From Bacteroidia bacterium (GTDB taxonomy: Bacteria; Bacteroidota; Bacteroidia; Bacteroidales; Azobacteroidaceae), in the NCBI GenBank assembly GCA_025996895.1, contig BNTW01000005.1, positions 10,144 through 74,143 on the forward strand: a stretch of 64,000 nucleotides of DNA, written 5' to 3'. The translations under genes were made by a program, and so were the position numbers. The notes under the pieces are model-generated. The model saw only the letters and a list, made by a program, of their open reading frames with translations. It ran no database searches and was not told the origin of the DNA. Positions 33,247 to 42,387 of the stretch are shown here, in pieces; position 1 is the stretch's first letter; every line of letters begins with the position of its first letter.

Positions 33247-34107
33247 ATGAAGAAAGTAATTTTGTTTTGTGGCGTATTCACGTTGATTTTCGCTTCGTGC
33301 GTAAAAAACTCGTCGGAATACAAACGATTGCAGGCTGAAAACGATTCGCTGACGTTGGCGCACGCGCAGACGACCAACGAATTAGACCAAATGTTGTCGC
33401 TTCTCAATGAAGTGGAAGAAAATTTCCAAAGTATTAAAACAGCTGAAAAATATTTGTCCGTTCAGTCGGGAACTCCGGGCGAATTGACACCTTCTACGCG
33501 CGAACGTATCCAGAGCGATATGCAGTTTGTTACACAAACCCTGGAAAAAAACCGTCAGCAGATTGCCAATTTGGAAAAAAAGTTGAAAGGTTCGAACCTG
33601 AAATCGTCTGAATTGTCGAAAACGCTGGAGAATCTGCGTGCCGAATTGGAAGAAAAAACATCGTCGCTGGTAACGTTGCAGGAAGAATTGGCCAAACGCG
33701 ACCAGAAAATTGCGGAATTGAGCGAGCACGTAACAAACTTGTCGAACGACGTGCAAGCCCTGAAAACACAGTCGTCCGTTCAGGCGGAAACGATTGCCAA
33801 ACAACAAACAGAACTCAACACGGTGTATTATTGCTACGGCACTTCGAGCGAGTTGAAAAAACAACAGATTTTAGATGGTGGACAGTTGGGCGTGGATTTC
33901 AACCGCGATTATTTTATTAAGGTGAAAGACCTGAACACGTTGAAAGTCATACCGTTGTATGCGAAAAAAGCGCGTTTGGTTTCCAAACATCCCGACGGTT
34001 CGTACGAATTTATCAAAGACTCCAACAAAAAGGAAGAATTACACATCTTAAATCCAAAAGAATTTTGGAGTTTAACGAAATATTTGGTCATACAAGTGAA
34101 TGTTTAA
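33247..34107 (+). CDS. Coiled-coil lipoprotein
   Basis: 286 residues. A lipoprotein signal (MKKVILFCGVFTLIFASC, Cys18) is followed by a long coiled coil (about residues 25-195, with repeated heptads such as LEKKLKGSNLKSSELSKTLE) and a C-terminal ~90-residue globular beta-rich domain containing YYCYGTSSELKKQQIL. Proteins of this shape are widespread in Bacteroidales and some are labelled Cbp1-like adhesins; I do not assume that function. Its stop overlaps the deacetylase start by 8 bases. Confidence 0.7.
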   Translation: MKKVILFCGVFTLIFASCVKNSSEYKRLQAENDSLTLAHAQTTNELDQMLSLLNEVEENFQSIKTAEKYLSVQSGTPGELTPSTRERIQSDMQFVTQTLEKNRQQIANLEKKLKGSNLKSSELSKTLENLRAELEEKTSSLVTLQEELAKRDQKIAELSEHVTNLSNDVQALKTQSSVQAETIAKQQTELNTVYYCYGTSSELKKQQILDGGQLGVDFNRDYFIKVKDLNTLKVIPLYAKKARLVSKHPDGSYEFIKDSNKKEELHILNPKEFWSLTKYLVIQVNV

Positions 34108-34939
34108 ACTGCTGCCGGTCTTCTATCATACTGTATCGGACGAATATCTTCCGCACATCTGCCCTTTGTATAAGCCCAAGACAATCAGGGAATTTGAGGC
34201 GGATTTGGAGTTTTTGCTCAAGCATTTTCGGCCGGTAAGCATGGAAGAAGTGCGGTTGCACACAACAGGTGAAAAGCGGATTTCACGTCCCGCTTTTCAC
34301 CTTTCTTTTGATGACGGCCTGCGCGAAGTTTATACGGTTGTTCTTCCGATTTTGGAACGCAAAGGCATTCCGGCGACCGTTTTTGTGAATAGTGCCTTTG
34401 TCGATAATCGCGATTTGTTTTTTCGTTATAAAGCGGCTTTGCTGGCCGGTTTCATGCCGGAAGCGTTGAAAATCAACTATTTGAACCGCGAAAAATTAGA
34501 CGAAGTCGCGTTGAATTTGGGCGTAGATTTCAACGATTTTTTGCAAAAGCAACAACCCTATCTGACGACCGGCGAACTGAAAACGTTGCAACAAAAGGGA
34601 TTTTCTATCGGAAGTCACAGCATCGATCACCCGCTTTATTCGCTGCTTTCGGAAGAGGAACAAGTCCGGCAAACGTTGCAGTCGTGCGCGTATGTACAAA
34701 ATACATTTGCAGAAAAACAGGCTTATTTTGCGTTTCCTTTCACTGAGGCAGGTGTGAGTGATGGTTTTTTTCAAAAGATATTTCCGGCAGTGGATTTAAC
34801 ATTCGGTATTTCGGGACTTCGGACGGCTCAAAACGGTCGGCATCTCGGTCGGATCGATATGGAAACTTACGGAAAAAACGCGAAACAAAGTGTGTATAAG
34901 GCGTATATAAAAGGATTTTTAAAGAAATGGATTTACTGA
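34100..34939 (+). CDS. Polysaccharide deacetylase (NodB-like)
   Basis: 279 residues with the carbohydrate esterase 4 core: FHLSFDDGLREVY (catalytic Asp and metal Asp, about residues 70-82), GFSIGSHSIDHPLY (metal-binding HxxxH, near 174) and a late AYFAFPFTEAG motif. No signal peptide, so a cytoplasmic or membrane-peripheral role in envelope glycan synthesis. Its end overlaps the acetyltransferase gene by 13 bases. Confidence 0.85.
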   Translation: MFKLLPVFYHTVSDEYLPHICPLYKPKTIREFEADLEFLLKHFRPVSMEEVRLHTTGEKRISRPAFHLSFDDGLREVYTVVLPILERKGIPATVFVNSAFVDNRDLFFRYKAALLAGFMPEALKINYLNREKLDEVALNLGVDFNDFLQKQQPYLTTGELKTLQQKGFSIGSHSIDHPLYSLLSEEEQVRQTLQSCAYVQNTFAEKQAYFAFPFTEAGVSDGFFQKIFPAVDLTFGISGLRTAQNGRHLGRIDMETYGKNAKQSVYKAYIKGFLKKWIY

Positions 34940-36000
34940 AAGTACGTTTAAGCGAGTTGGAGCAGTTTTGCGAAAGTCCTTTGTTTCAGGGCTTTTCCGT
35001 CAAGCCGGTTTCGCCTTTGCGCGTGAAATCCTATTTGAATAATCCGCGTGCGCATCAGGAAGATGTTGTATTATATTTGTTTGTGGAAAACAGCCAAGTA
35101 ATTGCTTTTCGCACGATTTTGCCGGATATGCTTGTCTTTCAGGGAGAAACCATCTTTTTCGGTTGGTACAGCGGGACATGGGTGAAACCTGAAAATCGCG
35201 GACAAAAGCTCTCTGTCCGGCTATTGAACGAAGTCCGCAACGATTGGGGAAATCGCTTGCTCTTTACCAATTATGCACAAGTCTCCGAACATTGCTATCT
35301 CGAAACCCAGGCTTTTCATCTGCTGAAAGAGCGGACAGGGATGCGTTTTTATCTCTATCCCGATTTCAATCAAATTTACAAAGGCCGAAAAAGTTATCAC
35401 AAACTGAAATTCTTTTTGCCCTTCTTGTCGGTTGCCGTGCGGAGCGTTTCACTTTTTAAATCGTTGCTGTTTCCGACAAAAACAACCCCCGACAGCTACC
35501 TCGAGTTGCCGGCTTTGGACGAGGAATGTCGAAATCACCTGCGCCGTTTTCCGGTTACTTTTTTCAACCGGAAAGAAGCTGAAATTGATTGGATTATACA
35601 ATATCCTTGGGTTACGCCGGCACAGGACGCCGGTTTTGTCTATCCGTTTTCTTATTCGGATGTTGATTTTTCGCTCAAAATCGTAAAGATTTATGAGAAC
35701 AATCGTTTTGCCGGTTTTTTCATCTACACGAATGTAAATGCCAAAATGAAAATCATTTATCATTTTATCGACGACGACAAGATAAATTTGATGGTAAATA
35801 TTGTCGGTTTATTAGCAAAGCAACAGCACATTGAATATTTAACGGTATTAGACCCTGCATTAGCTTATTTATTCAAGCAAAACGCCAATTATTTTGCATT
35901 TGCCAAATCCTACACTTCCCACGTCTACAGTGCCTTACCTGTCGCCAATGACACAAATTTGCTGATTTTCGACGGCGACGGCGATAATTGTTTCACTTGA
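34927..36000 (+). CDS. GNAT-like acyltransferase
   Basis: 357 residues. The N-terminal part shows a GNAT-type core: VVLYLFVENSQVIAFRTILP, GWYSGTWVKPENRGQKLSVR (acetyl-CoA loop near residue 85), LLFTNYAQVSEHCYLE. The C-terminal half is unassigned. It overlaps the deacetylase gene, suggesting a shared envelope-sugar pathway (deacetylation then acylation), which is inference. Confidence 0.6.
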   Translation: MDLLKVRLSELEQFCESPLFQGFSVKPVSPLRVKSYLNNPRAHQEDVVLYLFVENSQVIAFRTILPDMLVFQGETIFFGWYSGTWVKPENRGQKLSVRLLNEVRNDWGNRLLFTNYAQVSEHCYLETQAFHLLKERTGMRFYLYPDFNQIYKGRKSYHKLKFFLPFLSVAVRSVSLFKSLLFPTKTTPDSYLELPALDEECRNHLRRFPVTFFNRKEAEIDWIIQYPWVTPAQDAGFVYPFSYSDVDFSLKIVKIYENNRFAGFFIYTNVNAKMKIIYHFIDDDKINLMVNIVGLLAKQQHIEYLTVLDPALAYLFKQNANYFAFAKSYTSHVYSALPVANDTNLLIFDGDGDNCFT

Positions 36001-36044
36001 TGTCATTGCGGGATTGACCCGTAATCTCCTACTCTTATTTGTGC

Positions 36045-36941
36045 TTAACGAAATAGTTTGACTATTTTGCCTATGCCATTTTGTGCCCTGATTACCGGAA
36101 ATGATGTTTTGACTGCTCCTGTGCTTTGATAAAACCGTGCAATATTTGGAATTGACGAGCCTTCAAAATCCAAAATGAGGTCTTGTCCCGCATAATCCTG
36201 AATGACATTATCCAGCAGAAAACTCATGCTGTGCGTAACTTTCCCTTCCGGAGTGGAAGCATTGAGCAGGAAATAAAGCCGGTTTTTCCACCGCAAAAAG
36301 AGTGCGACAGCCTGAATCGTGTCTTTTTCGTCGCGAATACCTCGGATTTCAATAATAACTTTTTCCTGAATTTTTTGGATAAGATGGTTGAAAATCGGCA
36401 GTAAATTTTCAATCGGCCGACCGCTTGTGTGGCTTCTAATGAGGTTTAAGAATTCATCAAATTTTATCTTTTTGTCTGTATAGAGATTATATTTTTTACT
36501 CTTTTTAATATTCTTCGAGAAATTGGAGCCGTAATTCTCTCTAATTTCAGTGTAAGGACGGTTGAGATTTAACACAAAATTGTCCCTTAATTCGGAAAAA
36601 CGACCGGCAAATACATTTCCGGTATTGAGTTGCAGGTGATAGAAAGAGTAGGGAATAGCTTTAATAAACTCATTATAAATAGATAACGAAATTTCTTCGG
36701 TCGAGAAAATCCCCAACTGCTGACAAAAATACGGCTGTGTCAAATACCGAATACCGAACTTTTTCTTGACCGGCAACGGCACGACGTAACGGTAATCGTC
36801 GGCCATTAACACTTCCCATTGCGGACTGACCGCGTCCAAATACCATGACATGGCATATACGCTTCCAAACGACGATTTTTCCACGCAACGGTCGTACGCT
36901 TCCAAATCAATTTCTTTATAGGTAAGTCTAAATATTTTCAC
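36045..36941 (-). CDS. FemAB/GNAT-like protein
   Basis: 298 residues. The pattern AYDRCVEKSSFGSVYAMSWY, DDYRYVVPLPVKKKFGIRYL, YFCQQLGIFS, ENYGSNFSKNIKKSKKYNLY and LILDFEGSSIPNIARFYQ is typical of Bacteroidota FemAB-like acyltransferases, with two GNAT halves. The substrate is unknown. It is convergent with the plus-strand operon and separate from the LTA-synthase-like gene by 63 bases. Confidence 0.65.
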   Translation of the reverse strand: MKIFRLTYKEIDLEAYDRCVEKSSFGSVYAMSWYLDAVSPQWEVLMADDYRYVVPLPVKKKFGIRYLTQPYFCQQLGIFSTEEISLSIYNEFIKAIPYSFYHLQLNTGNVFAGRFSELRDNFVLNLNRPYTEIRENYGSNFSKNIKKSKKYNLYTDKKIKFDEFLNLIRSHTSGRPIENLLPIFNHLIQKIQEKVIIEIRGIRDEKDTIQAVALFLRWKNRLYFLLNASTPEGKVTHSMSFLLDNVIQDYAGQDLILDFEGSSIPNIARFYQSTGAVKTSFPVIRAQNGIGKIVKLFR

Positions 36942-37004
36942 TTCTATTAACTATTTTATTCTTTCTCTTTTTCAAAATTTATTTCTCTTTTCCTGTTTTG
37001 TCCC

Positions 37005-38840
37005 TTATTTTTTACCCAAATCATCGTATAAAGTTTGCAAAATTGCCTTCAACCGGTCAATTCTTTGCTGATTTGGTGCAGGATTATCCAAAATTACCCT
37101 GTCCGAAATGTTATCATACATCGAAATTCCGGTACTATCGAGTAATCCGAACTCGTTTTTTGGTGAAAAAATTGCAAAAGGGTAGAAAAAATCGCTTGAA
37201 AATACGTTTCTGCTGAAGAAAAATTCGTCGGCCGATGTGCCTTGTACGCCTTGTAGCTGGCCTAATAAAATGGCCGGAAGATCGGTTTGATTGATAATTG
37301 TTGCAATTCTTTCGGGCTTTGTAACGGCTCCACCCAACCACAACATCGGAGTATGAAAGAACGTCAAATCATGCGACGTATCCCCTTCAGGATATGCATA
37401 GCCATGATCGGGAAGCAAAATCACCAGTAAATTGTCCCAGGCGGGCGTCTGTTTGAGCTTGTCAATAAACTGCCCCAGACATTCGTCAGTATAGGCAAAG
37501 GCATTTTCTACCTTGTTGTCGAGCCGTTTATACGGTACTTCAAAGGGATCATGACTGCTCAACGTCAGAAAAGCCGTATGCCAGGGTGTGTCCGTTCGTT
37601 GCACGATCGTATTATATAGGTATTCAAACGTGATACCGTCCGTTACACCCCACGCGTGGGTGCGCTGCTCTTTCAGGGAAAAATCCTTGTCGGAAATGAT
37701 TTTTTGATAGCCGGTACTTCGCAAATAGCTCTGCATATTTGTGAAATCAACGTCGCCACCATACAGGAAATCGGTTTTGTAGCCCGCTTTCACCAGACTT
37801 TTAGCAATAGACGGCAATTGTTGGCTTTTGACCGGCATTTTCATAATGGAAGTGGTCGGCAAACCCGGATAACCACTCAACGTGCAAATCACGCCCCGGT
37901 CTGTCCGGAAACTGTTGGAATAGCATTGCGTAAAAAACACGCCTTCTTCTGCCAATCGGTTGAAATTGGGTGCGATTTCGGGATTTCCGCCTAATGCACC
38001 GACAAATCCACCGCCGAAACTTTCCATGAGAATAATCAGCACATTCGGCCGGCTGGTTTTTAATAAATGTGTAACGGTTTCCCCACCTTTGGGATACAAG
38101 CCGTCAAAAAGTTCGCATCGTTGTTCTTCCGGAAAGAAATTAAATTGTTCCGAAAAATTTTCGGTTTTTCCCAGCGACGACATAAAACTAAATACGGGAT
38201 TGACGGCCGAATGATTTAAAAATTGGTCGTCACTGTAATACACCCGTCCGATGTTGGAAGTCGAAGCCGTAATTCCTCCCCGGATAAGAATAAAAAAGAC
38301 ACCGCCCAATAGAAGTAAAAAGACACTTCCTGCAATTTTCCATTTCGTTAGGGAAAAAACCGCCGGCGTGATTTTCCAAAAAATCCAGAACAATCCGGCA
38401 CTTAGCAACAGCACGAAAAACACGCGAAGCAGGATAAAACCCATTGACACGCTCGCCATCGCATTGGAAGGTGAGTCCATATAAATAAGAACGGTCGCAT
38501 CTAACTTGAAATTCCAAAACGCATAGAGCGTCAGGTCGGCGATGAACGCGATTGAAATCGCTAGTGCGAGTATACCATAATATATAAGGAGTATTTTCCG
38601 GAACGGAAGTTTGGGAAGCCAAACCGTAACCAACACCAGCAACAGTGGAAGCAGAATGAAATAACCGGCCATCGTGCTATCCAATTTTAAACCGTGAAAC
38701 ATCACTTGCGCGTAATCCGCTATGTGATAGTGAGTTACATGGGGGGGCGTGTTGTATGCCATGAACAGTGGTTTTTGCAGGGCAAAAATCCCAAGCAAAA
38801 CGGCAAAGAAGGCCAACAAGTAAAAAAATCGTTTTTTCAT
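37005..38840 (-). CDS. LTA-synthase-family sulfatase-fold membrane enzyme
   Basis: 611 residues from MKKRFFYLL. Five N-terminal membrane helices (to about residue 190) precede an alkaline-phosphatase/sulfatase-fold domain: VLIILMESFGGGFVGALGG (metal Glu), SNSFRTDRGVICTLSGYPGL (catalytic Thr), KTDFLYGGDVDFTNM, LPDHGYAYPEG. This is the layout of lipoteichoic-acid-synthase-like phosphotransferases, which in Gram-negatives usually add phosphoglycerol or phosphoethanolamine to glycans. An upstream ATG at 38939 lies inside the RNase H gene and is rejected; 38840 follows that stop by 5 bases. Confidence 0.85.
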   Translation of the reverse strand: MKKRFFYLLAFFAVLLGIFALQKPLFMAYNTPPHVTHYHIADYAQVMFHGLKLDSTMAGYFILLPLLLVLVTVWLPKLPFRKILLIYYGILALAISIAFIADLTLYAFWNFKLDATVLIYMDSPSNAMASVSMGFILLRVFFVLLLSAGLFWIFWKITPAVFSLTKWKIAGSVFLLLLGGVFFILIRGGITASTSNIGRVYYSDDQFLNHSAVNPVFSFMSSLGKTENFSEQFNFFPEEQRCELFDGLYPKGGETVTHLLKTSRPNVLIILMESFGGGFVGALGGNPEIAPNFNRLAEEGVFFTQCYSNSFRTDRGVICTLSGYPGLPTTSIMKMPVKSQQLPSIAKSLVKAGYKTDFLYGGDVDFTNMQSYLRSTGYQKIISDKDFSLKEQRTHAWGVTDGITFEYLYNTIVQRTDTPWHTAFLTLSSHDPFEVPYKRLDNKVENAFAYTDECLGQFIDKLKQTPAWDNLLVILLPDHGYAYPEGDTSHDLTFFHTPMLWLGGAVTKPERIATIINQTDLPAILLGQLQGVQGTSADEFFFSRNVFSSDFFYPFAIFSPKNEFGLLDSTGISMYDNISDRVILDNPAPNQQRIDRLKAILQTLYDDLGKK

Positions 38841-38845
38841 TGTGT

Positions 38846-39268
38846 TTATTTTTTTCTTCCGAAATCGGCGGGAATTTCGCCCCAAAGCTGTGTTTCCCAT
38901 TTTAAAACCGGGGTTGTGTAAGTATTCGTTTTCAGCCATTTTTCCGCCCGCTCGACGAGTTCAAAAATCGGTTGATTCACTTCATTTTTTACCAACGTGG
39001 TTTTCGCTTTTCTGTTGCGCACCCACGCCATCGCGCTCACACTGTCGGAATAAACCGGCAGGGACAAATTTTGTTTTTTGAGCAGTGCCAAGCCATGTAC
39101 CAATGCCAGAAATTCGCCGATATTGTTTGTTCCCTGCTCAAAAGGGCCGACATGAAAAATCTCCTCGCCGGTGTCGGTGTTTACTCCGCGATATTCCATG
39201 CGTCCCGGATTGCCCGAGCAGGCAGCATCGACCGACAAGCTGGCGCGGATAAAAGAGTTTATTGCCAT
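38846..39268 (-). CDS. Ribonuclease HI-like protein
   Basis: 140 residues with the RNase H core: Asp14 (LSVDAACSGNPG), Glu52 (TNNIGEFLALVHGL), Asp75 (PVYSDSVSAMAWV) and a final Asp near the C-terminus (IPADF). It cleaves RNA in RNA-DNA hybrids. Its minus-strand promoter (TATTTTTG, 39289-39296) lies back to back with that of the shikimate kinase gene. The LTA-synthase-like gene starts 5 bases after its stop. Confidence 0.85.
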   Translation of the reverse strand: MAINSFIRASLSVDAACSGNPGRMEYRGVNTDTGEEIFHVGPFEQGTNNIGEFLALVHGLALLKKQNLSLPVYSDSVSAMAWVRNRKAKTTLVKNEVNQPIFELVERAEKWLKTNTYTTPVLKWETQLWGEIPADFGRKK

Positions 39269-39288
39269 AAATGTTTGTTTTCGATGTA

Positions 39289-39305
39289 CAAAAATAATAT
39301 TTTTG
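39289..39305. promoter_or_regulatory. Back-to-back promoters of the RNase H and shikimate kinase genes
   Basis: CAAAAATA (39289-39296, minus-strand TATTTTTG) and TATTTTTG (39298-39305, plus strand) are both TAnnTTTG matches, separated by one base, so two polymerases could not occupy both at once. Confidence 0.5.
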
Positions 39306-39323
39306 TAGTCTATATCATTGAAT

Positions 39324-39839
39324 ATGCGGAGAATTTTTTTAATCGGCTACATGGGCTCGGGCAAAACAACTATTGGGAAACCGTTGGCTGATGCGCTGCA
39401 TTGGCAGTTTGTTGATTTGGATACTTTTATTGAAAATCGCTACCGCATGAACGTAAGTGAGATTTTTGCCAAATACGGCGAAGCGGGTTTTCGTGAAATC
39501 GAACGGAGAATGTTGCAGGAAACCGCACAATTTGAAGAAGTGGTGATTTCTACCGGCGGAGGAACTGCCTGTTTTTTCGATAATATGGAAATCATGAAAA
39601 ATGCCGGAAAAACGGTTTATCTAAAAGTGTCGGTCGATGAATTAGCCCGCCGCTTGGACATGGGAAAAACAAAACGGCCGTTGCTTAAAGAGATAAGTCC
39701 GGAAGATTTGAAAACCTATATCGCCGAAAATCTGGAGAAAAGAGAAAATTATTACCGGCAAGCCGGGCAGATAATCGATGCTGAAAATTTACAAACAGAA
39801 CAGGATATTTCCATTCTAATCAAAAATATACTCGTATGA
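39324..39839 (+). CDS. aroK: Shikimate kinase
   Basis: 171 residues from MRRIFLIGYMGSGKTTIG (Walker A residues 8-15). Shikimate-binding residues are visible in FVDLDTFIE (Asp), FREIERR (Arg) and STGGGTA, and the lid region in DMGKTKRPLL. It phosphorylates shikimate in aromatic amino acid synthesis. The TTG at 39318 is also in frame but ATG 39324 is preferred. Its TGA overlaps the next ATG. Confidence 0.93.
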   Translation: MRRIFLIGYMGSGKTTIGKPLADALHWQFVDLDTFIENRYRMNVSEIFAKYGEAGFREIERRMLQETAQFEEVVISTGGGTACFFDNMEIMKNAGKTVYLKVSVDELARRLDMGKTKRPLLKEISPEDLKTYIAENLEKRENYYRQAGQIIDAENLQTEQDISILIKNILV

Positions 39840-41044
39840 AAGTCAAACAATCGAAAAAAGAAACAGCCAGTGTTCCGCAAGAACTATTGAAAGAGTTGCC
39901 TCATGCACGTCATTCGATGATAATCGGTATTCCGAAAGAAAACAATAAGCTGGAACGGCGATTGGCTTTTACGCCCGAAGCGGTGGATATGCTGGTTGAG
40001 GCCGGCCATCGGGTCGTTTTGGAAGAAAGTGCAGGCTGGGGCGTCAATTATTCGGATGTGGCTTATTCTGAAGCGGGTGCGTCTATCACGGCGGACAAAA
40101 ATCAAGTGTTTGCCTGCGATTTGGTGTTCAAAATTGCACCGCCCACACTCGAAGAAATTGAACGAATGAAAAAGCGGAGTACGATTTTTAGCATGTTGCA
40201 ACTGCCGGATATTAGTACCGAGTTGATTCAAACCATGAACGTGAAGCAAGTCCATGCAGTCGGATACGAATTGATTAGTCCTGATGGCATCACTTTTCCG
40301 GTGCGTAATTCCATTTCTGAAATCGAGGGAGCGGCGTCTATTTCGGTGGCTTCCGAGTTGTTGAGCAACGACAAGGGTGGAAAAGGCATTTTGATGGGTG
40401 GTGTTCCGGGCGTTTCTCCAACCGAAGTAGTTATTATCGGAGCCGGTGTTGCCGGGACGGTGGCTACCCGTGCAGCGTTGGCGTTGGGAGCAACGGTCAA
40501 AGTGTTTGACAGCGACCTGCGCAAGTTGCGGAAATTGCAGAACGATTTAGGCGTGCCGGTTTTCACGTCTGTTTTTCAGCCGAACGTAATGGTGAATGCC
40601 TTCCAAACGGCCGACGTAATGATTGGGGCGATGCGGTACATCAACGATCCGGTGCGTTACCTGATTTCGAAAGAGGCAATCCGCACTATGAAAAAAGGCG
40701 CGTTGATTATCGACTTGCGTGTTAATCAGGGCGGTTGCTTTGAAACGACTTCGTTCCTTCCGGCCGATCACCCGCTGATTTTTGAACGGCACGGTGTCCT
40801 GCATTATTGTGTTCCGAATTTGAGTTCGCGCGTTGCCCGCACGACCGCGATGGCATTGAGCAATATTTTTGTTCCGTTGATTGTGCAAATGGGCGAACAG
40901 GGTGGGGCGGCGACCTTTCCCACTGCCGACAGCGGTTTCCGTTCGGGATTGTATCTCTATGCCGGCAAATTGGTGAATAATTATGTTGCCAAGCACTTCA
41001 ACCTGCCGGCACACGACATCGGATTGTTTTTGTCGGCCTATTAA
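39836..41044 (+). CDS. ald: Alanine dehydrogenase
   Basis: 402 residues. After a ~28-residue extension comes SMIIGIPKENNKLERRLAFT, the Ald/PntA N-terminal domain; then HAVGYELISPDG, the NAD Rossmann motif GAGVAGTVATRAA (about 202-214), VFDSDLRKLRKL, and LPADHPLIF..HYCVPNLSSRVART. It interconverts alanine with pyruvate and ammonia using NAD. The N-terminal extension is typical of Bacteroidota forms. It starts within the aroK stop (ATGA overlap), a coupling with no obvious metabolic reason. Confidence 0.85.
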   Translation: MKVKQSKKETASVPQELLKELPHARHSMIIGIPKENNKLERRLAFTPEAVDMLVEAGHRVVLEESAGWGVNYSDVAYSEAGASITADKNQVFACDLVFKIAPPTLEEIERMKKRSTIFSMLQLPDISTELIQTMNVKQVHAVGYELISPDGITFPVRNSISEIEGAASISVASELLSNDKGGKGILMGGVPGVSPTEVVIIGAGVAGTVATRAALALGATVKVFDSDLRKLRKLQNDLGVPVFTSVFQPNVMVNAFQTADVMIGAMRYINDPVRYLISKEAIRTMKKGALIIDLRVNQGGCFETTSFLPADHPLIFERHGVLHYCVPNLSSRVARTTAMALSNIFVPLIVQMGEQGGAATFPTADSGFRSGLYLYAGKLVNNYVAKHFNLPAHDIGLFLSAY

Positions 41045-41062
41045 TTTTCATTCTATAATATC

Positions 41063-41128
41063 TTACTGTTTATGTTTTTAAAATTACCTAATTTAGATAA
41101 TCTAAAAAGAATAATCTATTTTAGATAA
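41063..41128. repeat. Left copy of a direct repeat flanking the AAA ATPase gene
   Basis: TTACTGTTTATGTTTTTAAA followed by ATTACCTAATTTAGAT (41063-41098) recurs at 42281-42314 with a 2-base indel. It continues into AT-rich inverted elements GATAATCTAAAA / TTTTAGATAAC up to 41128, the last bases of the ATPase gene. Confidence 0.75.
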
Positions 41129-42251
41129 CATCATAATTATCTAATAACCAATGATATAAGAACATATCATAAATTTCATAAGTTGTTTCTTTTAGTGAAA
41201 TTTGCTCTAAAATTATATCTTTTTCGCACAGAGTTTTCAAAAGTCGCTTGGAATTTGAGGGTGTACCGATTTTATATTTCATTAGGAAATTTTGGGCAGT
41301 TGGTTGGGTTATTTTGCCCTCTTTTGCAATGGCTATCAGGTAGTTCCATTGCGCAGTGGTAAGCAACTGCCGCAACTGATTGAAGGTTGTTGCCTGCTCG
41401 GCAAGCGTTTCGCGGCAGGCGTGAGTTACCATTTTGAGCGTGATTTCTTTTTCGCTGTATGAAAAAAGTTTGTTGCAAATATATTGTGTGTAAAAAGTGT
41501 AGTTTTTTGTCCAATCCAAAATAAAATCAACACACACTTTGCTAATCGTTATATTGCTCTTGTTGAACTGTTTAACGATAAATTTAGCATATTCTTTTCG
41601 GTCTATTTTTTCCAAACTCAAAAAACTTGTACTTTGATAAAAAGGACGTTTGGCATTGGAGAACATATCGTACATCACGCTGCGTTTGCTGCCGCAAAAA
41701 ATGAAATTGATATTGTTAAGCGTCTGTATTTCAGAGCGTAATATCGCCTCCATATTTTTTTCAGGATAAGTGGTTATTTGCTGAAATTCGTCGATAGCAA
41801 CAATTATTTTTTTGTCCTGTGCGTTGAGGAACTGCAAAATGCTTTTGAGCGTTTGCGGTTTTTGCGATTCCATTTGGTAGGAAATTTCGATTTGCGGCTG
41901 CCCCGTGATGCTGTCGTAACTGATGAGCGGGCGAAAACCACGCAAAAACTCCCAAAATTTCTTGCCGATAGAGGTTTTTTCGGGGAACTTGTGGAAAATT
42001 GCCTCGCTCAACAGGCGGTTGAAATCCTCGATTGAGCGCGTGGGCATTATGTCCACATACACGCAGCCGAAGTCCTTTAAATCTTCAAATGCACGGTGTA
42101 TCAAACCCGTTTTTCCCATACGGCGCGGCGAAACAAGCGTGGTATTCACGCCGTTTCGCATATAAGTTTGCAACGATGCAATCTCTTTTTTTCTGTCGCA
42201 AAAATATTTCTTTGAAATATAACCACTTGTAATAAAAGGATTTACTTTCAT
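41121..42251 (-). CDS. AAA ATPase of the archaeal-type ATPase family
   Basis: 376 residues from MKVNPFITSGYISKKYFCDR. STAND-type P-loop: Walker A LVSPRRMGKTGLI (about residues 39-51), Walker B KIIVAIDEFQQI (about 145), sensor INFIFCGSKRSVMYDMF, and a C-terminal winged-helix region (ITQPTAQNFLMKYKIGTPSN). These ATPases occur in many copies in Bacteroidales genomes; function unclear. A -7 element (TAACTTTG, 42276-42283 minus) overlaps the right direct repeat and rules out the upstream TTG/ATG at 42278. Neighbouring genes are unrelated. Confidence 0.8.
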   Translation of the reverse strand: MKVNPFITSGYISKKYFCDRKKEIASLQTYMRNGVNTTLVSPRRMGKTGLIHRAFEDLKDFGCVYVDIMPTRSIEDFNRLLSEAIFHKFPEKTSIGKKFWEFLRGFRPLISYDSITGQPQIEISYQMESQKPQTLKSILQFLNAQDKKIIVAIDEFQQITTYPEKNMEAILRSEIQTLNNINFIFCGSKRSVMYDMFSNAKRPFYQSTSFLSLEKIDRKEYAKFIVKQFNKSNITISKVCVDFILDWTKNYTFYTQYICNKLFSYSEKEITLKMVTHACRETLAEQATTFNQLRQLLTTAQWNYLIAIAKEGKITQPTAQNFLMKYKIGTPSNSKRLLKTLCEKDIILEQISLKETTYEIYDMFLYHWLLDNYDVI

Positions 42252-42275
42252 ATTTTTACCTGTTAAAAGTTTCTG

Positions 42276-42350
42276 CAAAGTTACTGTTTATTTTTTAAAT
42301 TACCTAATTTAGATTACTTTTTTTAGGTAATCTTTTTTAGGTAATTTATT
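42276..42350. repeat. Right copy of the direct repeat plus inverted repeats, ATPase promoter
   Basis: TTACTGTTTATTTTTTAAAT continuing to TTAGAT (42281-42314) matches 41063-41098. It is followed by AGATTAC...GTAATCT and AAATTACCT...AGGTAATTT inverted pairs (42297-42346). The minus-strand -7 element TAACTTTG (42276-42283) overlaps its edge, so the repeats could be operators for the ATPase gene. Confidence 0.7.
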
Positions 42351-42387
42351 CTATCATTTTCATCGCTCTGTCAAAATCCGATTGAAT

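Noticed and set aside
38841..38939. Upstream in-frame start for the LTA-synthase-like protein
   Set aside because: It lies inside the RNase H gene and adds a basic, non-membrane stretch before a normal N-terminus at 38840.
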